Shown piece by piece: positions 1-6,830 of a stretch of 15,418 nucleotides of DNA (positions within the stretch are counted from its first letter, which is position 1; each line of letters starts with the position of its first letter). The position numbers and the translations under genes are program-made. The notes under the pieces are model-generated. The model ran no database searches, was not told the origin of the DNA, and worked only from the letters and a program-made list of their open reading frames with translations. Source of the stretch: Bacteroidales bacterium (lineage in GTDB: Bacteria; Bacteroidota; Bacteroidia; Bacteroidales; UBA932); contig JAEDLO010000035.1 of assembly GCA_016295245.1 (NCBI GenBank), forward strand, positions 1 through 15,418, in the 5' to 3' direction.

Positions 1-369
1 GTCAGGGCTTTGCAGGAGGGCGGCGCGGAACTCGTCAACCGCCGTCTTGTAGTCCTTCAGGGCCAGGGCGGCATCACCCTTGTTGTAGTGGTAGTCCGAT
101 GGCAGATTCTCGCCCTGAACAGACTCAAGGGCAGCCTTCGCTCCCTGGTAATCCTGCTGTCGGTAGAGGGCGGATGCGAGATTGTATGAAGCGGCTATCG
201 AAGTGGAGTCCTTGACTTGGGCCTTGCGGTAGTCTATCTCGGCCTCCTTGAAATTGTCCTTGCGGAACTTGCGGTTGCCGGCACGGACCTCCTTCCTGTC
301 AGCCTGGCAATATGCGGGAGCGGTCGACAAGACAAGCAGGGGAAATATCAACAGTATTAACTTTCTCAT
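1..369 (-). CDS. batC: BatC-like TPR protein, exported (partial, 3' end outside window)
   Basis: Only the first 123 codons lie in the window; the gene runs off the left edge. The start is the ATG at 369..367, overlapping the batB stop by four bases (ATGA), so the two are translationally linked. Residues 1-22 form a signal peptide (basic MRK, hydrophobic core LILLIFPLLVL, AxA-like site near APAYCQA). Cys21 is preceded by Tyr, so this is not a proper lipobox and a periplasmic rather than lipoprotein fate is likely. From residue 28 the sequence reads as tandem tetratricopeptide units: AGNRKFRKDNFKEAEIDYRK, then ASYNLASALYRQQDYQGA, then HYNKGDAALALKDYKTAV. TPR proteins directly after batA and batB in Bacteroidota and Leptospira are named BatC and are thought to scaffold the Bat complex in the periplasm. 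The name rests on position and architecture; the molecular role is inferred. Confidence 0.82.
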   Translation of the reverse strand, partial: MRKLILLIFPLLVLSTAPAYCQADRKEVRAGNRKFRKDNFKEAEIDYRKAQVKDSTSIAASYNLASALYRQQDYQGAKAALESVQGENLPSDYHYNKGDAALALKDYKTAVDEFRAALLQSPD

Positions 370-1367
370 TCGAACAAACTCTTTTTTGAGCGGCGCTCCC
401 CGATGAGCATCTCCAGTATGAAGAGCACAAGGGCCGCTGCAAAGAAATACATATACTGCTCATCGTAGTCCTCGAAGACCACAGAACTGAACCTCTCGTC
501 CTCGAGGGCACGGATGCGCTCGATAATCGGGTTTAGGCCGAACTCCTCGTTGCCGGCGTGGATGTATGCGCCGTTGCCTTCGGCGGCAATCTTGCGAAGG
601 CTGTCCTCATCCAACCTTGTGACTACTATGTTGCCCTGGGAGTCCTTCATCAGGTCCCCGTCCTTGGGTATAGGCTGGCCGCTGAGCGAGCCGACGCCTA
701 TGGTGAAGATGCGGATGCCGGTGCCGGCGACCTCGCGAGCAGCCTCGACGGCATCGTCCTCGTGGTTTTCGCCGTCGGTGATGACGATAATCGCGCGGCT
801 CTTCTCGCTCTGGGCGCTGAAGCTGCGTGCTGCGGTGCGCAGGGCTTCGCCTATGGCCGTACCCTGTACCGGAACGGACTGGGTGTCAATCGAATTGAGG
901 AACATCTTGGCCGAGATGTAGTCGGTGGTGATAGGGAGTTGGACAAAGGAGGTTCCGGCGAATAGTATGAGCCCTATCCTGTCTCCGTCGAGCTTGTCAA
1001 CCAGACGGGAGATGGCGAGCTTGGCCCTCGAAAGCCTGTCCGGAGAGTAGTCGCGGGCAAGCATCGAATTGGACACGTCCAGACAGATCATAATCTCGGC
1101 GCCCTTGGTCTCCCTCTCTGCGAGCTTTGCGCCCAGCAGCGGCCTTGAAAGACCTATGGAGAAAAAGGCGAAGGCAAGGCTGAAGAGCACTATCCTCCAC
1201 CAGCCCTTGGAAGCGGAAACCGAAGGCATCAGGGCCTTTACGAGCGTTTCGTCTCCGAAGCGGCGGATGCGCCTTGAGCGAAGGAAGCGCAACAGGCCGT
1301 AAACAGCCGGGAAAACCGGCACAAGCAGAAGCAGCCACAAGAACTGCGGTGAAGCAAAGTACATCAT
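366..1367 (-). CDS. batB: BatB-like VWA-domain membrane protein
   Basis: A 333-residue protein with two N-terminal membrane segments (about 8-28 and 58-75), a von Willebrand factor A domain (about 90-285) and a C-terminal membrane segment (about 306-324). The metal-ion-dependent adhesion site is intact: D97-x-S99-x-S101 in LDVSNS, Thr170 in QGTAIG and Asp198 in TDGEN. The loop after the first helix is very basic (RSRRIRRF) and the C-terminus ends ERRSKKS. By the positive-inside rule both are cytoplasmic, putting the VWA domain in the periplasm. The start ATG (1367..1365) shares one base with the batA TAA; the next codon is also ATG, so the true start could be one codon later. It resembles batA in layout and is the second of the paired VWA proteins in this aerotolerance-type operon. 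Ligand and exact function are unknown. Confidence 0.88.
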   Translation of the reverse strand: MMYFASPQFLWLLLLVPVFPAVYGLLRFLRSRRIRRFGDETLVKALMPSVSASKGWWRIVLFSLAFAFFSIGLSRPLLGAKLAERETKGAEIMICLDVSNSMLARDYSPDRLSRAKLAISRLVDKLDGDRIGLILFAGTSFVQLPITTDYISAKMFLNSIDTQSVPVQGTAIGEALRTAARSFSAQSEKSRAIIVITDGENHEDDAVEAAREVAGTGIRIFTIGVGSLSGQPIPKDGDLMKDSQGNIVVTRLDEDSLRKIAAEGNGAYIHAGNEEFGLNPIIERIRALEDERFSSVVFEDYDEQYMYFFAAALVLFILEMLIGERRSKKSLFE

Positions 1368-2350
1368 TACGGCAACCTCCTGATTAACAGTCTGACAATG
1401 AGTTCCAAAAGCAGGAGCACGAGGGCTGCAAGCGCATAAGAGGGGAACAGCTCCTTATAGACAGGGAAGCTGTCGATGGTCGTGCGGGCCTTTTCCATCT
1501 TGTTGATTTCGGAGTAGATTTCAGCGAGCTTGGTATTGTCCGTAGCCCTGAAATAGCGTCCTCCGGTGGTCTCCGAGATGCTTTTTAGCAGTTCTTCGTC
1601 TATCTCTACCTTCATATTCTGGAGTTCCACACCCCAGGGGGTCATCACAGGATAAGGAGCCGTGCCGTTGGCGCCGACGCCTATCGTATAAACCCTTACG
1701 CCGTAAGTCTTGGCAATCTCGGCTGCGGTAAGCGGAGCTATCTCGCCGCTGTTGTTGACTCCGTCGGTAAGCAGGATGACCACCCTGCTCTTGGCGTCGG
1801 AATCCATCATTCTGGCCACGGCGGTGGCAAGACCGTTGCCGATGGCGGTACCGTCCTCGATCAGGTCGGTCTGGACCTCCTTCATCAGGTTGATGAGGGT
1901 GGCGCGGTCGGTGGTAAGCGGGCACTGGGTGTAGCTCTCGCCGGCAAACACGGCTATGCCCATCCTGTCGGAAGGACGCTGGGCGATGAACTCGATGGCG
2001 ATGTCCTTGGCAGCGCTGATGCGGTCAGGCTTGAAATCGCGCGCGAGCATACTGGTCGATACATCCATCGCGAAGACGATGTCGATGCCCTCGGAGTCGA
2101 TCTTCTCCATCTGGGAAGACGAGCGCGGACGGGCAAGCGCTATGATTATCAGCGAAAGGGCGGCAATCCTCAGGACGAACGGCAGGTGGCGCAGCACCGA
2201 CAGAATGCTTCTTCCCCCGGCGAGCCAAGGCGCGGCGGTGGAAACTCTCATATGGGGCCTCCTGCCCCTCAGCTCCAGATACAGGTAGTGGAGCACGAGC
2301 AGCAGCGGCAGGGCCAGCAGGGCGAGGAGTCTGGGATATTCGAAGAACAT
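1367..2350 (-). CDS. batA: BatA-like VWA-domain membrane protein
   Basis: A 327-residue protein with the same plan as its neighbour batB: membrane segments near 7-25 and 57-73, a VWA domain near 88-290 and a last membrane segment near 304-322. The MIDAS residues are D96-x-S98-x-S100 (MDVSTS), Thr168 (EDGTAIG) and Asp196 (LTDGVNN), all present, so divalent-metal and ligand binding should be possible. Arg-rich segments (RGRRPHMR and the C-terminal RLLIRRLP) indicate cytoplasmic ends and a periplasmic VWA domain. The start ATG (2350..2348) overlaps the TGA of the upstream gene by one base (TGATG). In Bacteroides fragilis the Bat (Bacteroides aerotolerance) operon has been linked to oxygen tolerance, and the same order is seen here. 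Assignment of A versus B follows gene order, since the two are paralogues. Confidence 0.9.
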   Translation of the reverse strand: MFFEYPRLLALLALPLLLVLHYLYLELRGRRPHMRVSTAAPWLAGGRSILSVLRHLPFVLRIAALSLIIIALARPRSSSQMEKIDSEGIDIVFAMDVSTSMLARDFKPDRISAAKDIAIEFIAQRPSDRMGIAVFAGESYTQCPLTTDRATLINLMKEVQTDLIEDGTAIGNGLATAVARMMDSDAKSRVVILLTDGVNNSGEIAPLTAAEIAKTYGVRVYTIGVGANGTAPYPVMTPWGVELQNMKVEIDEELLKSISETTGGRYFRATDNTKLAEIYSEINKMEKARTTIDSFPVYKELFPSYALAALVLLLLELIVRLLIRRLP

Positions 2351-3330
2351 CAGCTGCGGGCGGCCTCCTCTCCGCTTGCGGCGCTTTCAGCCTCAACCTG
2401 GCTCTGGTAGGTGGTGGTCACCAGCCTGACGGCCAGCGGCAGCGCGGACGCATTCTGCTCGTCCGTGGCCACGAATTTGGCGAACTTGACGTAGTCGGCG
2501 CACTCGAAGAGCTCGCGGGCCTTGGCCAGAAGTTCCGGCTCCAGGCCCTCGCAGCCTTTCAAGGCCTCGAAGAGTTCGGCCGTGGTCATCTCAGGCGCAT
2601 CTATGCCGTAGCGCGCTTCGAGATAGGTCTTGAGGGTGTCAGTGATGCCGGAATAGAACATTTTCTGCTTTTCCGGGGCCCAGAATGCCTCGGCGCGCCA
2701 CTTGTCCAGCTCACGCAGCGCGACGATGTGCGGCGGGTCTTCAGGGCGAAGCTCGCCGGTCTTGCGGGAGCGCAAGCTCCTGACAAGGTATATTCCGAGA
2801 GCGACAAGGGCGGCAAGGCCCAGGGCGCCGAGCAGGTACGGCAGCAGCTCGCGGAAGGTGACGGGGTAGGTCATCTGCCCCTTGAGGTCGTGGACGACGA
2901 AAGTCGCGGTGTCCACCGGCATAGTCTTGACCTCCATAGCGGAAGCCTCGAAGAGCAGGGTGTCGCGCCTTCCCTCCCGCACGCGCAGGGCTGGAAGTTC
3001 CGGCAATTGGTAGCTGCCTTCTTCGAAGGGCGCAATGACTACGCTGGCTCGGATGTCATAAATCCAGGACTTGCCCTGAGGGGTCTTGACTTTCTTTTTG
3101 GTGAGGGTATCCAGCTGCCAGCCCCTCACGAGCACCAGAGTGTCGGAGGACATCCCTTCGAGCTCGGGCAGGGCGATGCCTGTACCGCTTTCCACACCCT
3201 CGAGCACGAAGCCGTATTCCAGCTGGTCCGCCACGAGTATGGAGTCCCTGGTCTGGAGAGGCTTCAGGAAGGTCTGGCCGGACGGTATGAGGTCCAGCAT
3301 CGCAGCCAATATGAGTACAGTCAGTTTCAT
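2350..3330 (-). CDS. Bat-operon membrane protein of unknown function (BatD-position, single membrane span)
   Basis: A 326-residue protein that I recognise only by position: it fills the slot between the DUF58 gene and batA that many Bacteroidota Bat operons have. Residues 1-19 look like a signal sequence (MKLTVLILAAMLDLIPSGQT). Residues 25-160 are a beta-rich, probably periplasmic domain that resembles the exported domains of BatD-like proteins (LVADQLEYGFVLEG, YQLPELPALRVREG). One membrane segment spans about 163-184, followed by basic RSLRSRKTGELR, so the rest is cytoplasmic. The cytoplasmic part is helical and has the block FYSGITDTLKTYLEARYGID (225-244) followed by EMTTAELFEAL, a block I associate with this family. 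It could transmit information between the cytoplasmic MoxR/DUF58 pair and the periplasmic VWA proteins; that is inference. It overlaps the DUF58 gene by four bases (ATGA). Confidence 0.8.
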   Translation of the reverse strand: MKLTVLILAAMLDLIPSGQTFLKPLQTRDSILVADQLEYGFVLEGVESGTGIALPELEGMSSDTLVLVRGWQLDTLTKKKVKTPQGKSWIYDIRASVVIAPFEEGSYQLPELPALRVREGRRDTLLFEASAMEVKTMPVDTATFVVHDLKGQMTYPVTFRELLPYLLGALGLAALVALGIYLVRSLRSRKTGELRPEDPPHIVALRELDKWRAEAFWAPEKQKMFYSGITDTLKTYLEARYGIDAPEMTTAELFEALKGCEGLEPELLAKARELFECADYVKFAKFVATDEQNASALPLAVRLVTTTYQSQVEAESAASGEEAARS

Positions 3331-4229
3331 CTATGGTTGAACAGCGCCATCAGGCCTTTGACATAGTCCTGGTCAGTGGCGATATCTACATAATCTATCT
3401 TGTAACGTTTCATCAGGGCGTCCTGCCGCTCCTCGAGGGTCGAGAACCAGCGGGCGTACTCGCGGCGCACGGCGGGACTGTCGGTGTTGATCCATGCGCC
3501 CTGCGAGGTCTCGCTGTCCTTGATGTGCACAAGGCCGACAGGAGGCAGAAGCCTTTCACGGGGGTCGTGGACGCGGATGACGCTCAGGTCGTGCCTGCCG
3601 GCCGCCACCTTGAGGGCGTCCTCGTAGCGCGGAAGCGCGTCTTTGCCGGCGTCAATCATATCGCTGAGCAGGAAGACGGTGCACTTCTTCTTTATCGCGT
3701 TGGTCAGATAGCGAAGGGCCTCGCCGATGTCGGTGCCCTCGCCCTCGCTCTGAAGTTCGAGCATTTCGCGGATGATGCGCAGCAGGTGGGAGCGCCCCTT
3801 CTTCGGCGGGATGAACTTCTCCACCCGGTCGGAAAAGAAGAGCACGCCGACCTTGTCGTTGTTCAGGATGGCGCTGAAGGAGAGGACGGCGGCAATCTCC
3901 GCGAGCCTCTCGCGCTTGGTCTGGCCGCTGGTGCCGAAAAGGCCAGAACGGCTGACATCCACCATCAGCACCACAGTGAGCTCCCTCTCCTCCTCGAAGA
4001 CCTTGACGTAAGGACTCCGCAGGCGGGCGGTCACATTCCAGTCCATCGAGCGCACGTCGTCGCCCCACTGGTATTCCCGAACCTCACTGAAGGCCATTCC
4101 GCGTCCCTTGAAGGCAGAATGGTACTCTCCGGCGAAGATCTGGTGAGAGAGGGCCTTGGTGCGTATCTCGATCTTCCGGACTTTCTTGAGAAGCTCTGTC
4201 GCGCTCTGGTTATGGGACAATGACGGCAT
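3327..4229 (-). CDS. DUF58 family protein (VWA-like, MoxR partner)
   Basis: A 300-residue soluble protein with no membrane segment. The DUF58 signature is clear at residues 41-66: KGRGMAFSEVREYQWGDDVR followed by SMDWN. After it comes a VWA-like fold with a MIDAS-type motif D91-x-S93-x-S95 (VDVSRS), a possible Thr at 166 (EGTDIGEAL) and LLSD at 187-190. DUF58 genes sit next to moxR in many bacteria and archaea, and the pair is thought to act as an ATP-driven chaperone for metal-loaded VWA proteins. The first ATG (4229) lies 20 bases inside the end of moxR; the next Met is residue 45, after the domain has begun, so the overlapping start is preferred. It is part of the truA-to-batC transcript. 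Function beyond family membership is inferred. Confidence 0.92.
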   Translation of the reverse strand: MPSLSHNQSATELLKKVRKIEIRTKALSHQIFAGEYHSAFKGRGMAFSEVREYQWGDDVRSMDWNVTARLRSPYVKVFEEERELTVVLMVDVSRSGLFGTSGQTKRERLAEIAAVLSFSAILNNDKVGVLFFSDRVEKFIPPKKGRSHLLRIIREMLELQSEGEGTDIGEALRYLTNAIKKKCTVFLLSDMIDAGKDALPRYEDALKVAAGRHDLSVIRVHDPRERLLPPVGLVHIKDSETSQGAWINTDSPAVRREYARWFSTLEERQDALMKRYKIDYVDIATDQDYVKGLMALFNHR

Positions 4230-5202
4230 TGATCACCTGCTCGATAATCTGTTCTGAAGTAACGTTTTCAGCCTCGGCCTCATAGCTGAGACCTATCCTG
4301 TGGCGAAGAACCTCAGGACATACGGCACGCACGTCTTCCGGGATGACATAGCCGCGACGCTTGATGAAGGCATAGGCCTTGGCCGCCATCGAAAGGCTGA
4401 TGCTGGCACGCGGCGAGGCTCCGAAGGAGATCAGGTCCTTGAGGTTGGCAAGGCCGTATTCCTCAGGGGTTCTGGTCGCATAGACGATGTCCACGATGTA
4501 TTTCTCGATCTTCTCGTCCATATAGACCTCACGGACGAGCTGTCTTGCCCGCACGATATCCTCCGGCGAAACTACAGGATTGGCCTTCGGGAATTCACCG
4601 CTGTTGTTCATCCTGACTATCAGCCTCTCCTCCTCCTTTTTCGGGTAGCTGACAATCACCTTGAGCATAAAACGGTCCACCTGGGCCTCAGGCAGAGGGT
4701 AGGTACCTTCCTGCTCTACAGGGTTCTGGGTGGCCATTACCAGGAACGGGTCCGGGAGTTTGAAAGTCTGGTCGCCGAGGGTCACCTGCTTCTCCTGCAT
4801 GGCCTCAAGCAGGGCCGACTGAACCTTGGCCGGGGCACGGTTGATCTCATCGGCAAGCACGAAGTTCGCGAAGACAGGACCCTTGTGGACCTCGAAGCGC
4901 TCCTGCTTCTGGGAGTAGATCAGTGTACCCGTAAGGTCTGCCGGCAGCAGGTCGGGAGTGAACTGGATGCGGCTGAACTTGGCGTTGACCGCCTGAGACA
5001 GAGTGCTGATGGCCAGGGTCTTTGCGAGACCCGGCACACCTTCGAGAAGAATATGTCCGTTGGCAAGAAGGGCAATCATCAGGTTCTCGACCAGGTGCTT
5101 CTGGCCTACAATGACCTTTCCCATCTCCAGGGACAGGATATCCACGAACGCGCTTTCCTTCTGGATGCGCTCGTTGAGTTCCTTGATGTTTACTGTTTCC
5201 AT
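4210..5202 (-). CDS. moxR: MoxR-family AAA+ ATPase
   Basis: A 330-residue AAA+ ATPase of the MoxR family. Visible motifs: Walker A GVPGLAKT at 55-62, Walker B FVLADEINRAP at 114-124 (Asp118 and Glu119), sensor 1 Asn160 in ATQNP, the family motif PEAQVDRF at 171-178 with the probable arginine finger Arg177, and sensor 2 Arg265 in GASPRAS. Residues 290-330 complete the C-terminal lid. MoxR ATPases usually work with adjacent VWA-domain proteins, which fits the four downstream genes: DUF58, the unnamed membrane protein, batA and batB. The ATG start at 5202 follows the truA stop without a single spacer base (TGAATG), and there is no separate promoter room between them, so co-transcription with truA is likely. 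Cytoplasmic. The substrate is not known from sequence. Confidence 0.95.
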   Translation of the reverse strand: METVNIKELNERIQKESAFVDILSLEMGKVIVGQKHLVENLMIALLANGHILLEGVPGLAKTLAISTLSQAVNAKFSRIQFTPDLLPADLTGTLIYSQKQERFEVHKGPVFANFVLADEINRAPAKVQSALLEAMQEKQVTLGDQTFKLPDPFLVMATQNPVEQEGTYPLPEAQVDRFMLKVIVSYPKKEEERLIVRMNNSGEFPKANPVVSPEDIVRARQLVREVYMDEKIEKYIVDIVYATRTPEEYGLANLKDLISFGASPRASISLSMAAKAYAFIKRRGYVIPEDVRAVCPEVLRHRIGLSYEAEAENVTSEQIIEQVINAVIVP

Positions 5203-6009
5203 TCAAATATCTTTTTGTTCGTTATCATTTCCCTGCAAAAGAGGTGCCCCGTAGTCAACCGCCGACAAAAAGAGGGCGTGGCCGGGGACGGACTCTCCGG
5301 CATCCGAACGGGTGCCCGAGGCGATGAGTTCACTGATGGACTCGACACTGCGCTTGCCCCTGCCCACTTCGAGCAGCGTGCCCACTATCGCGCGCACCAT
5401 ATTGCGCAGGAAGCGGTCGGCGCTGATGCGGAACATCCAATAGTCCTGAGCGGCTCCGAAAGTAGGCACACTCCCGCGCGGGCACTGCTCCCAGACGGCT
5501 TCGAAGATGGTGCAGACGGAGGTCTTGTTGTCCCCGCCCGTCTTTTCGAAGCAGCTGAAGTCGTGGCGTCCGACAAGCAGCCGGGCCGCCCGGTTCATCG
5601 CCTCAAAGTCCAGCTGCGGATAGCAGTACTGGTAGGAGTGGGCCGATGCAAAGGGGTCCTTGACGCGGTGCAGGTAGTAGATGTACTCCCTCCTGCTGGC
5701 GTCGAAGCGCGCGTGGAAGGCGGGATCGGCCGGGCTCAGGGCCTTGATGCTTATCCCCTTGGGCAGCAGCGCATTGAGCTTGCGCAGCAGGTAGGCGCAG
5801 TCGAGCTCCGCGGGAGCGTCGAAGTGGGCCGTGTAGGCAAGGGCGCCGACCCCGGTGTCCGTGCGGCCCGCCCCCACGAGGCTGACGGGCGTGCGCAGGA
5901 GCATTGTGAGGGCATCCTGAATGGCGCCCTGTACGCTCGGAGCCGAGGGCTGGATCTGCCAGCCGCAGAAGCCTTCTCCGCTATAACTCAAATCTACCCT
6001 GTACCGCAT
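5203..6009 (-). CDS. truA: tRNA pseudouridine(38-40) synthase TruA
   Basis: TruA converts uridines 38-40 of the tRNA anticodon arm to pseudouridine. With the ATG start at 6009 the protein has 268 residues, normal for the family, beginning MRYRVDLSYSGEGFCGWQIQ. The catalytic Asp is residue 51, in GAGRTDTGVGA. The C-terminal half has the RFLRNMVRAIVGTLLEVGRG block typical of TruA. A TTG three codons upstream (6018) is in frame but lies within the promoter -7 box, so it is unlikely to be translated. One oddity: the usual catalytic-loop sequence is GRTDxGVHA, and here the His is replaced by Gly (GVGA), which I confirmed from the bases. The gene heads the moxR/Bat operon and abuts moxR exactly. 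The neighbours give no functional link to tRNA modification; the association is probably transcriptional. Confidence 0.95.
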   Translation of the reverse strand: MRYRVDLSYSGEGFCGWQIQPSAPSVQGAIQDALTMLLRTPVSLVGAGRTDTGVGALAYTAHFDAPAELDCAYLLRKLNALLPKGISIKALSPADPAFHARFDASRREYIYYLHRVKDPFASAHSYQYCYPQLDFEAMNRAARLLVGRHDFSCFEKTGGDNKTSVCTIFEAVWEQCPRGSVPTFGAAQDYWMFRISADRFLRNMVRAIVGTLLEVGRGKRSVESISELIASGTRSDAGESVPGHALFLSAVDYGAPLLQGNDNEQKDI

Positions 6010-6015
6010 AGCCCA

Positions 6016-6023
6016 CAAAGATA
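6016..6023 (-). promoter_or_regulatory. Bacteroidota -7 promoter box for truA/Bat operon
   Basis: On the minus strand the bases read TATCTTTG, an exact match to the Bacteroidota primary-sigma -7 consensus TAnnTTTG. The box ends six bases before the truA ATG at 6009. Because the box is centred near -7, transcription should begin about 0-4 bases before the ATG, giving an almost leaderless mRNA. I could not see a good TTTG-type -33 element at the expected distance (near 6043-6050), so promoter strength may depend on other factors. Confidence 0.6.
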
Positions 6024-6071
6024 ATCATTTATTTATAAGTAATGTATGCACCGAAGAATCAGAAAAATCGC

Positions 6072-6079
6072 TATATTTG
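6072..6079 (+). promoter_or_regulatory. Bacteroidota -7 promoter box for exbB operon
   Basis: The bases TATATTTG match TAnnTTTG exactly. The expected transcription start is about 6083-6086, leaving a 5' leader of roughly 46-50 bases before the exbB ATG at 6132. No clear -33 TTTG is present near 6049-6052. The box lies in the 122-base divergent spacer with truA, and its leader contains the two inverted repeats listed separately. Confidence 0.6.
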
Positions 6080-6085
6080 CAGATT

Positions 6086-6100
6086 AGGTGAAATTCGCCT
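6086..6100 (+). repeat. Short imperfect inverted repeat at the predicted exbB transcript start
   Basis: AGGTGAAATTCGCCT can pair AGGTG with CGCCT (one G-U pair) around an AAATT loop, making a five-base-pair RNA stem at the very 5' end of the predicted exbB transcript. Such 5' stems can protect mRNA ends. As DNA it is nearly palindromic over 15 bases. It is short enough to be chance. Confidence 0.35.
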
Positions 6101-6102
6101 TG

Positions 6103-6121
6103 ATTTTTAGAAACTAAAAAT
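6103..6121 (+). repeat. Perfect 8-bp inverted repeat upstream of exbB
   Basis: ATTTTTAG - AAA - CTAAAAAT: two perfectly complementary eight-base arms with a three-base spacer, ending ten bases before the exbB ATG at 6132. It lies inside the predicted 5' leader, downstream of the -7 box at 6072..6079. It could be an operator for a dimeric regulator or an AU-rich RNA hairpin close to the ribosome landing site. A tail of T residues follows on both strands, so a weak terminator-like hairpin is also conceivable, though it would sit ahead of its own genes. Confidence 0.55.
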
Positions 6122-6131
6122 TTTGATAGAT

Positions 6132-6827
6132 ATGTTATTCTCTCTCCTCCAGACAGAAATCGCCCAGGCAGCGCCTGTGCAGCAGGAGATGTCCTACTCG
6201 CTCATCGAGATGGCCGCAAAAGGCGGCTGGCTGATGCTTGTGCTTCTCCTCCTCTCCATCCTCGCCATCTACATTTTCGGCAAGAAGTGGTGGGTAATCA
6301 ACAAGGCAGGCAAGATCGACAAAGACTTCCTGATGGATATCCGCGACTACATTCACGACGGCAAGATCAAGAGCGCGCTTACCCTCTGCTCGAAGTACGA
6401 CTCGCCTGTAGCCAGGATGATCGAGGCCGGAATCGTCAGGATAGGCAAGCCGGCTTCAGACATCCAGGCTGCCATTGAAAATGTCGGCAATGTCGAGGTG
6501 GCAAGGCTCGAGAAGGGTCTCCCTTATCTTGCAACCATCGCCGGCGGCGCCCCGATGATCGGATTCCTGGGCACCGTAATCGGTATGATCCAGGCCTTCT
6601 TCAATATGGCCAACGCCGGCAACAACATCGACATCACCCTTCTTTCGGGAGGTATCTACACCGCAATGATCACCACCGTGGGAGGTCTTTTCGTCGGCAT
6701 CATCGCTTATTTCGGCTACAACTTCCTGACCGCCAGGGTATCGTCACTGGTTTACAGTATGGAGAGCGCAACCATCAAGTTCATGGATATGCTCAGCGAG
6801 CCTGCGGATCAGAATAACGCACAGTAG
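6132..6827 (+). CDS. exbB: ExbB/TolQ-family proton channel subunit
   Basis: A MotA/TolQ/ExbB family protein of 231 residues that, with ExbD, conducts protons across the inner membrane to energise TonB. Counting from the ATG at 6132, membrane segments lie near 32-49, 133-160 and 174-200. The family core is clear: GGAPMIGFLGTVIGMIQAFF followed by LLSGGIYTAMITTVGGLFVG. A TTG at 6123 is in frame three codons earlier, but it overlaps the AT-rich leader after the inverted repeat, so the ATG is preferred. First gene of a six-gene operon; exbD begins three bases after its stop. ExbB and TolQ cannot be separated reliably by eye; the downstream TonB-like gene is compatible with either an ExbBD-TonB or a TolQRA-like unit. 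Confidence 0.92.
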   Translation: MLFSLLQTEIAQAAPVQQEMSYSLIEMAAKGGWLMLVLLLLSILAIYIFGKKWWVINKAGKIDKDFLMDIRDYIHDGKIKSALTLCSKYDSPVARMIEAGIVRIGKPASDIQAAIENVGNVEVARLEKGLPYLATIAGGAPMIGFLGTVIGMIQAFFNMANAGNNIDITLLSGGIYTAMITTVGGLFVGIIAYFGYNFLTARVSSLVYSMESATIKFMDMLSEPADQNNAQ

Positions 6828-6830
6828 GAA

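Noticed and set aside
3333..4223. A 296-codon plus-strand frame opposite the DUF58 gene
   Set aside because: Covers almost exactly the DUF58 gene in antisense and shows no family signature; treated as a codon-bias artefact.
6010..6018. TTG start adding three residues to TruA
   Set aside because: The TTG is part of the TAnnTTTG promoter box, so it would lie upstream of the predicted transcript start; the ATG at 6009 gives the usual TruA N-terminus.
4300..6024. A 574-codon open frame on the plus strand, opposite moxR and truA
   Set aside because: It is antisense to two well-identified genes and arises from GC-rich third codon positions. The translation shows no recognisable domain, and it crosses the truA promoter region.
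6018..6040. Fur-box-like AT-rich stretch between truA and exbB
   Set aside because: By hand alignment only about 11 of 19 positions match the classic Fur box and only one half is convincing, which is expected by chance in an AT-rich spacer.
6123..6131. TTG start adding three residues to ExbB
   Set aside because: The ATG at 6132 is three codons downstream and fits better; the TTG lies right after the inverted repeat.
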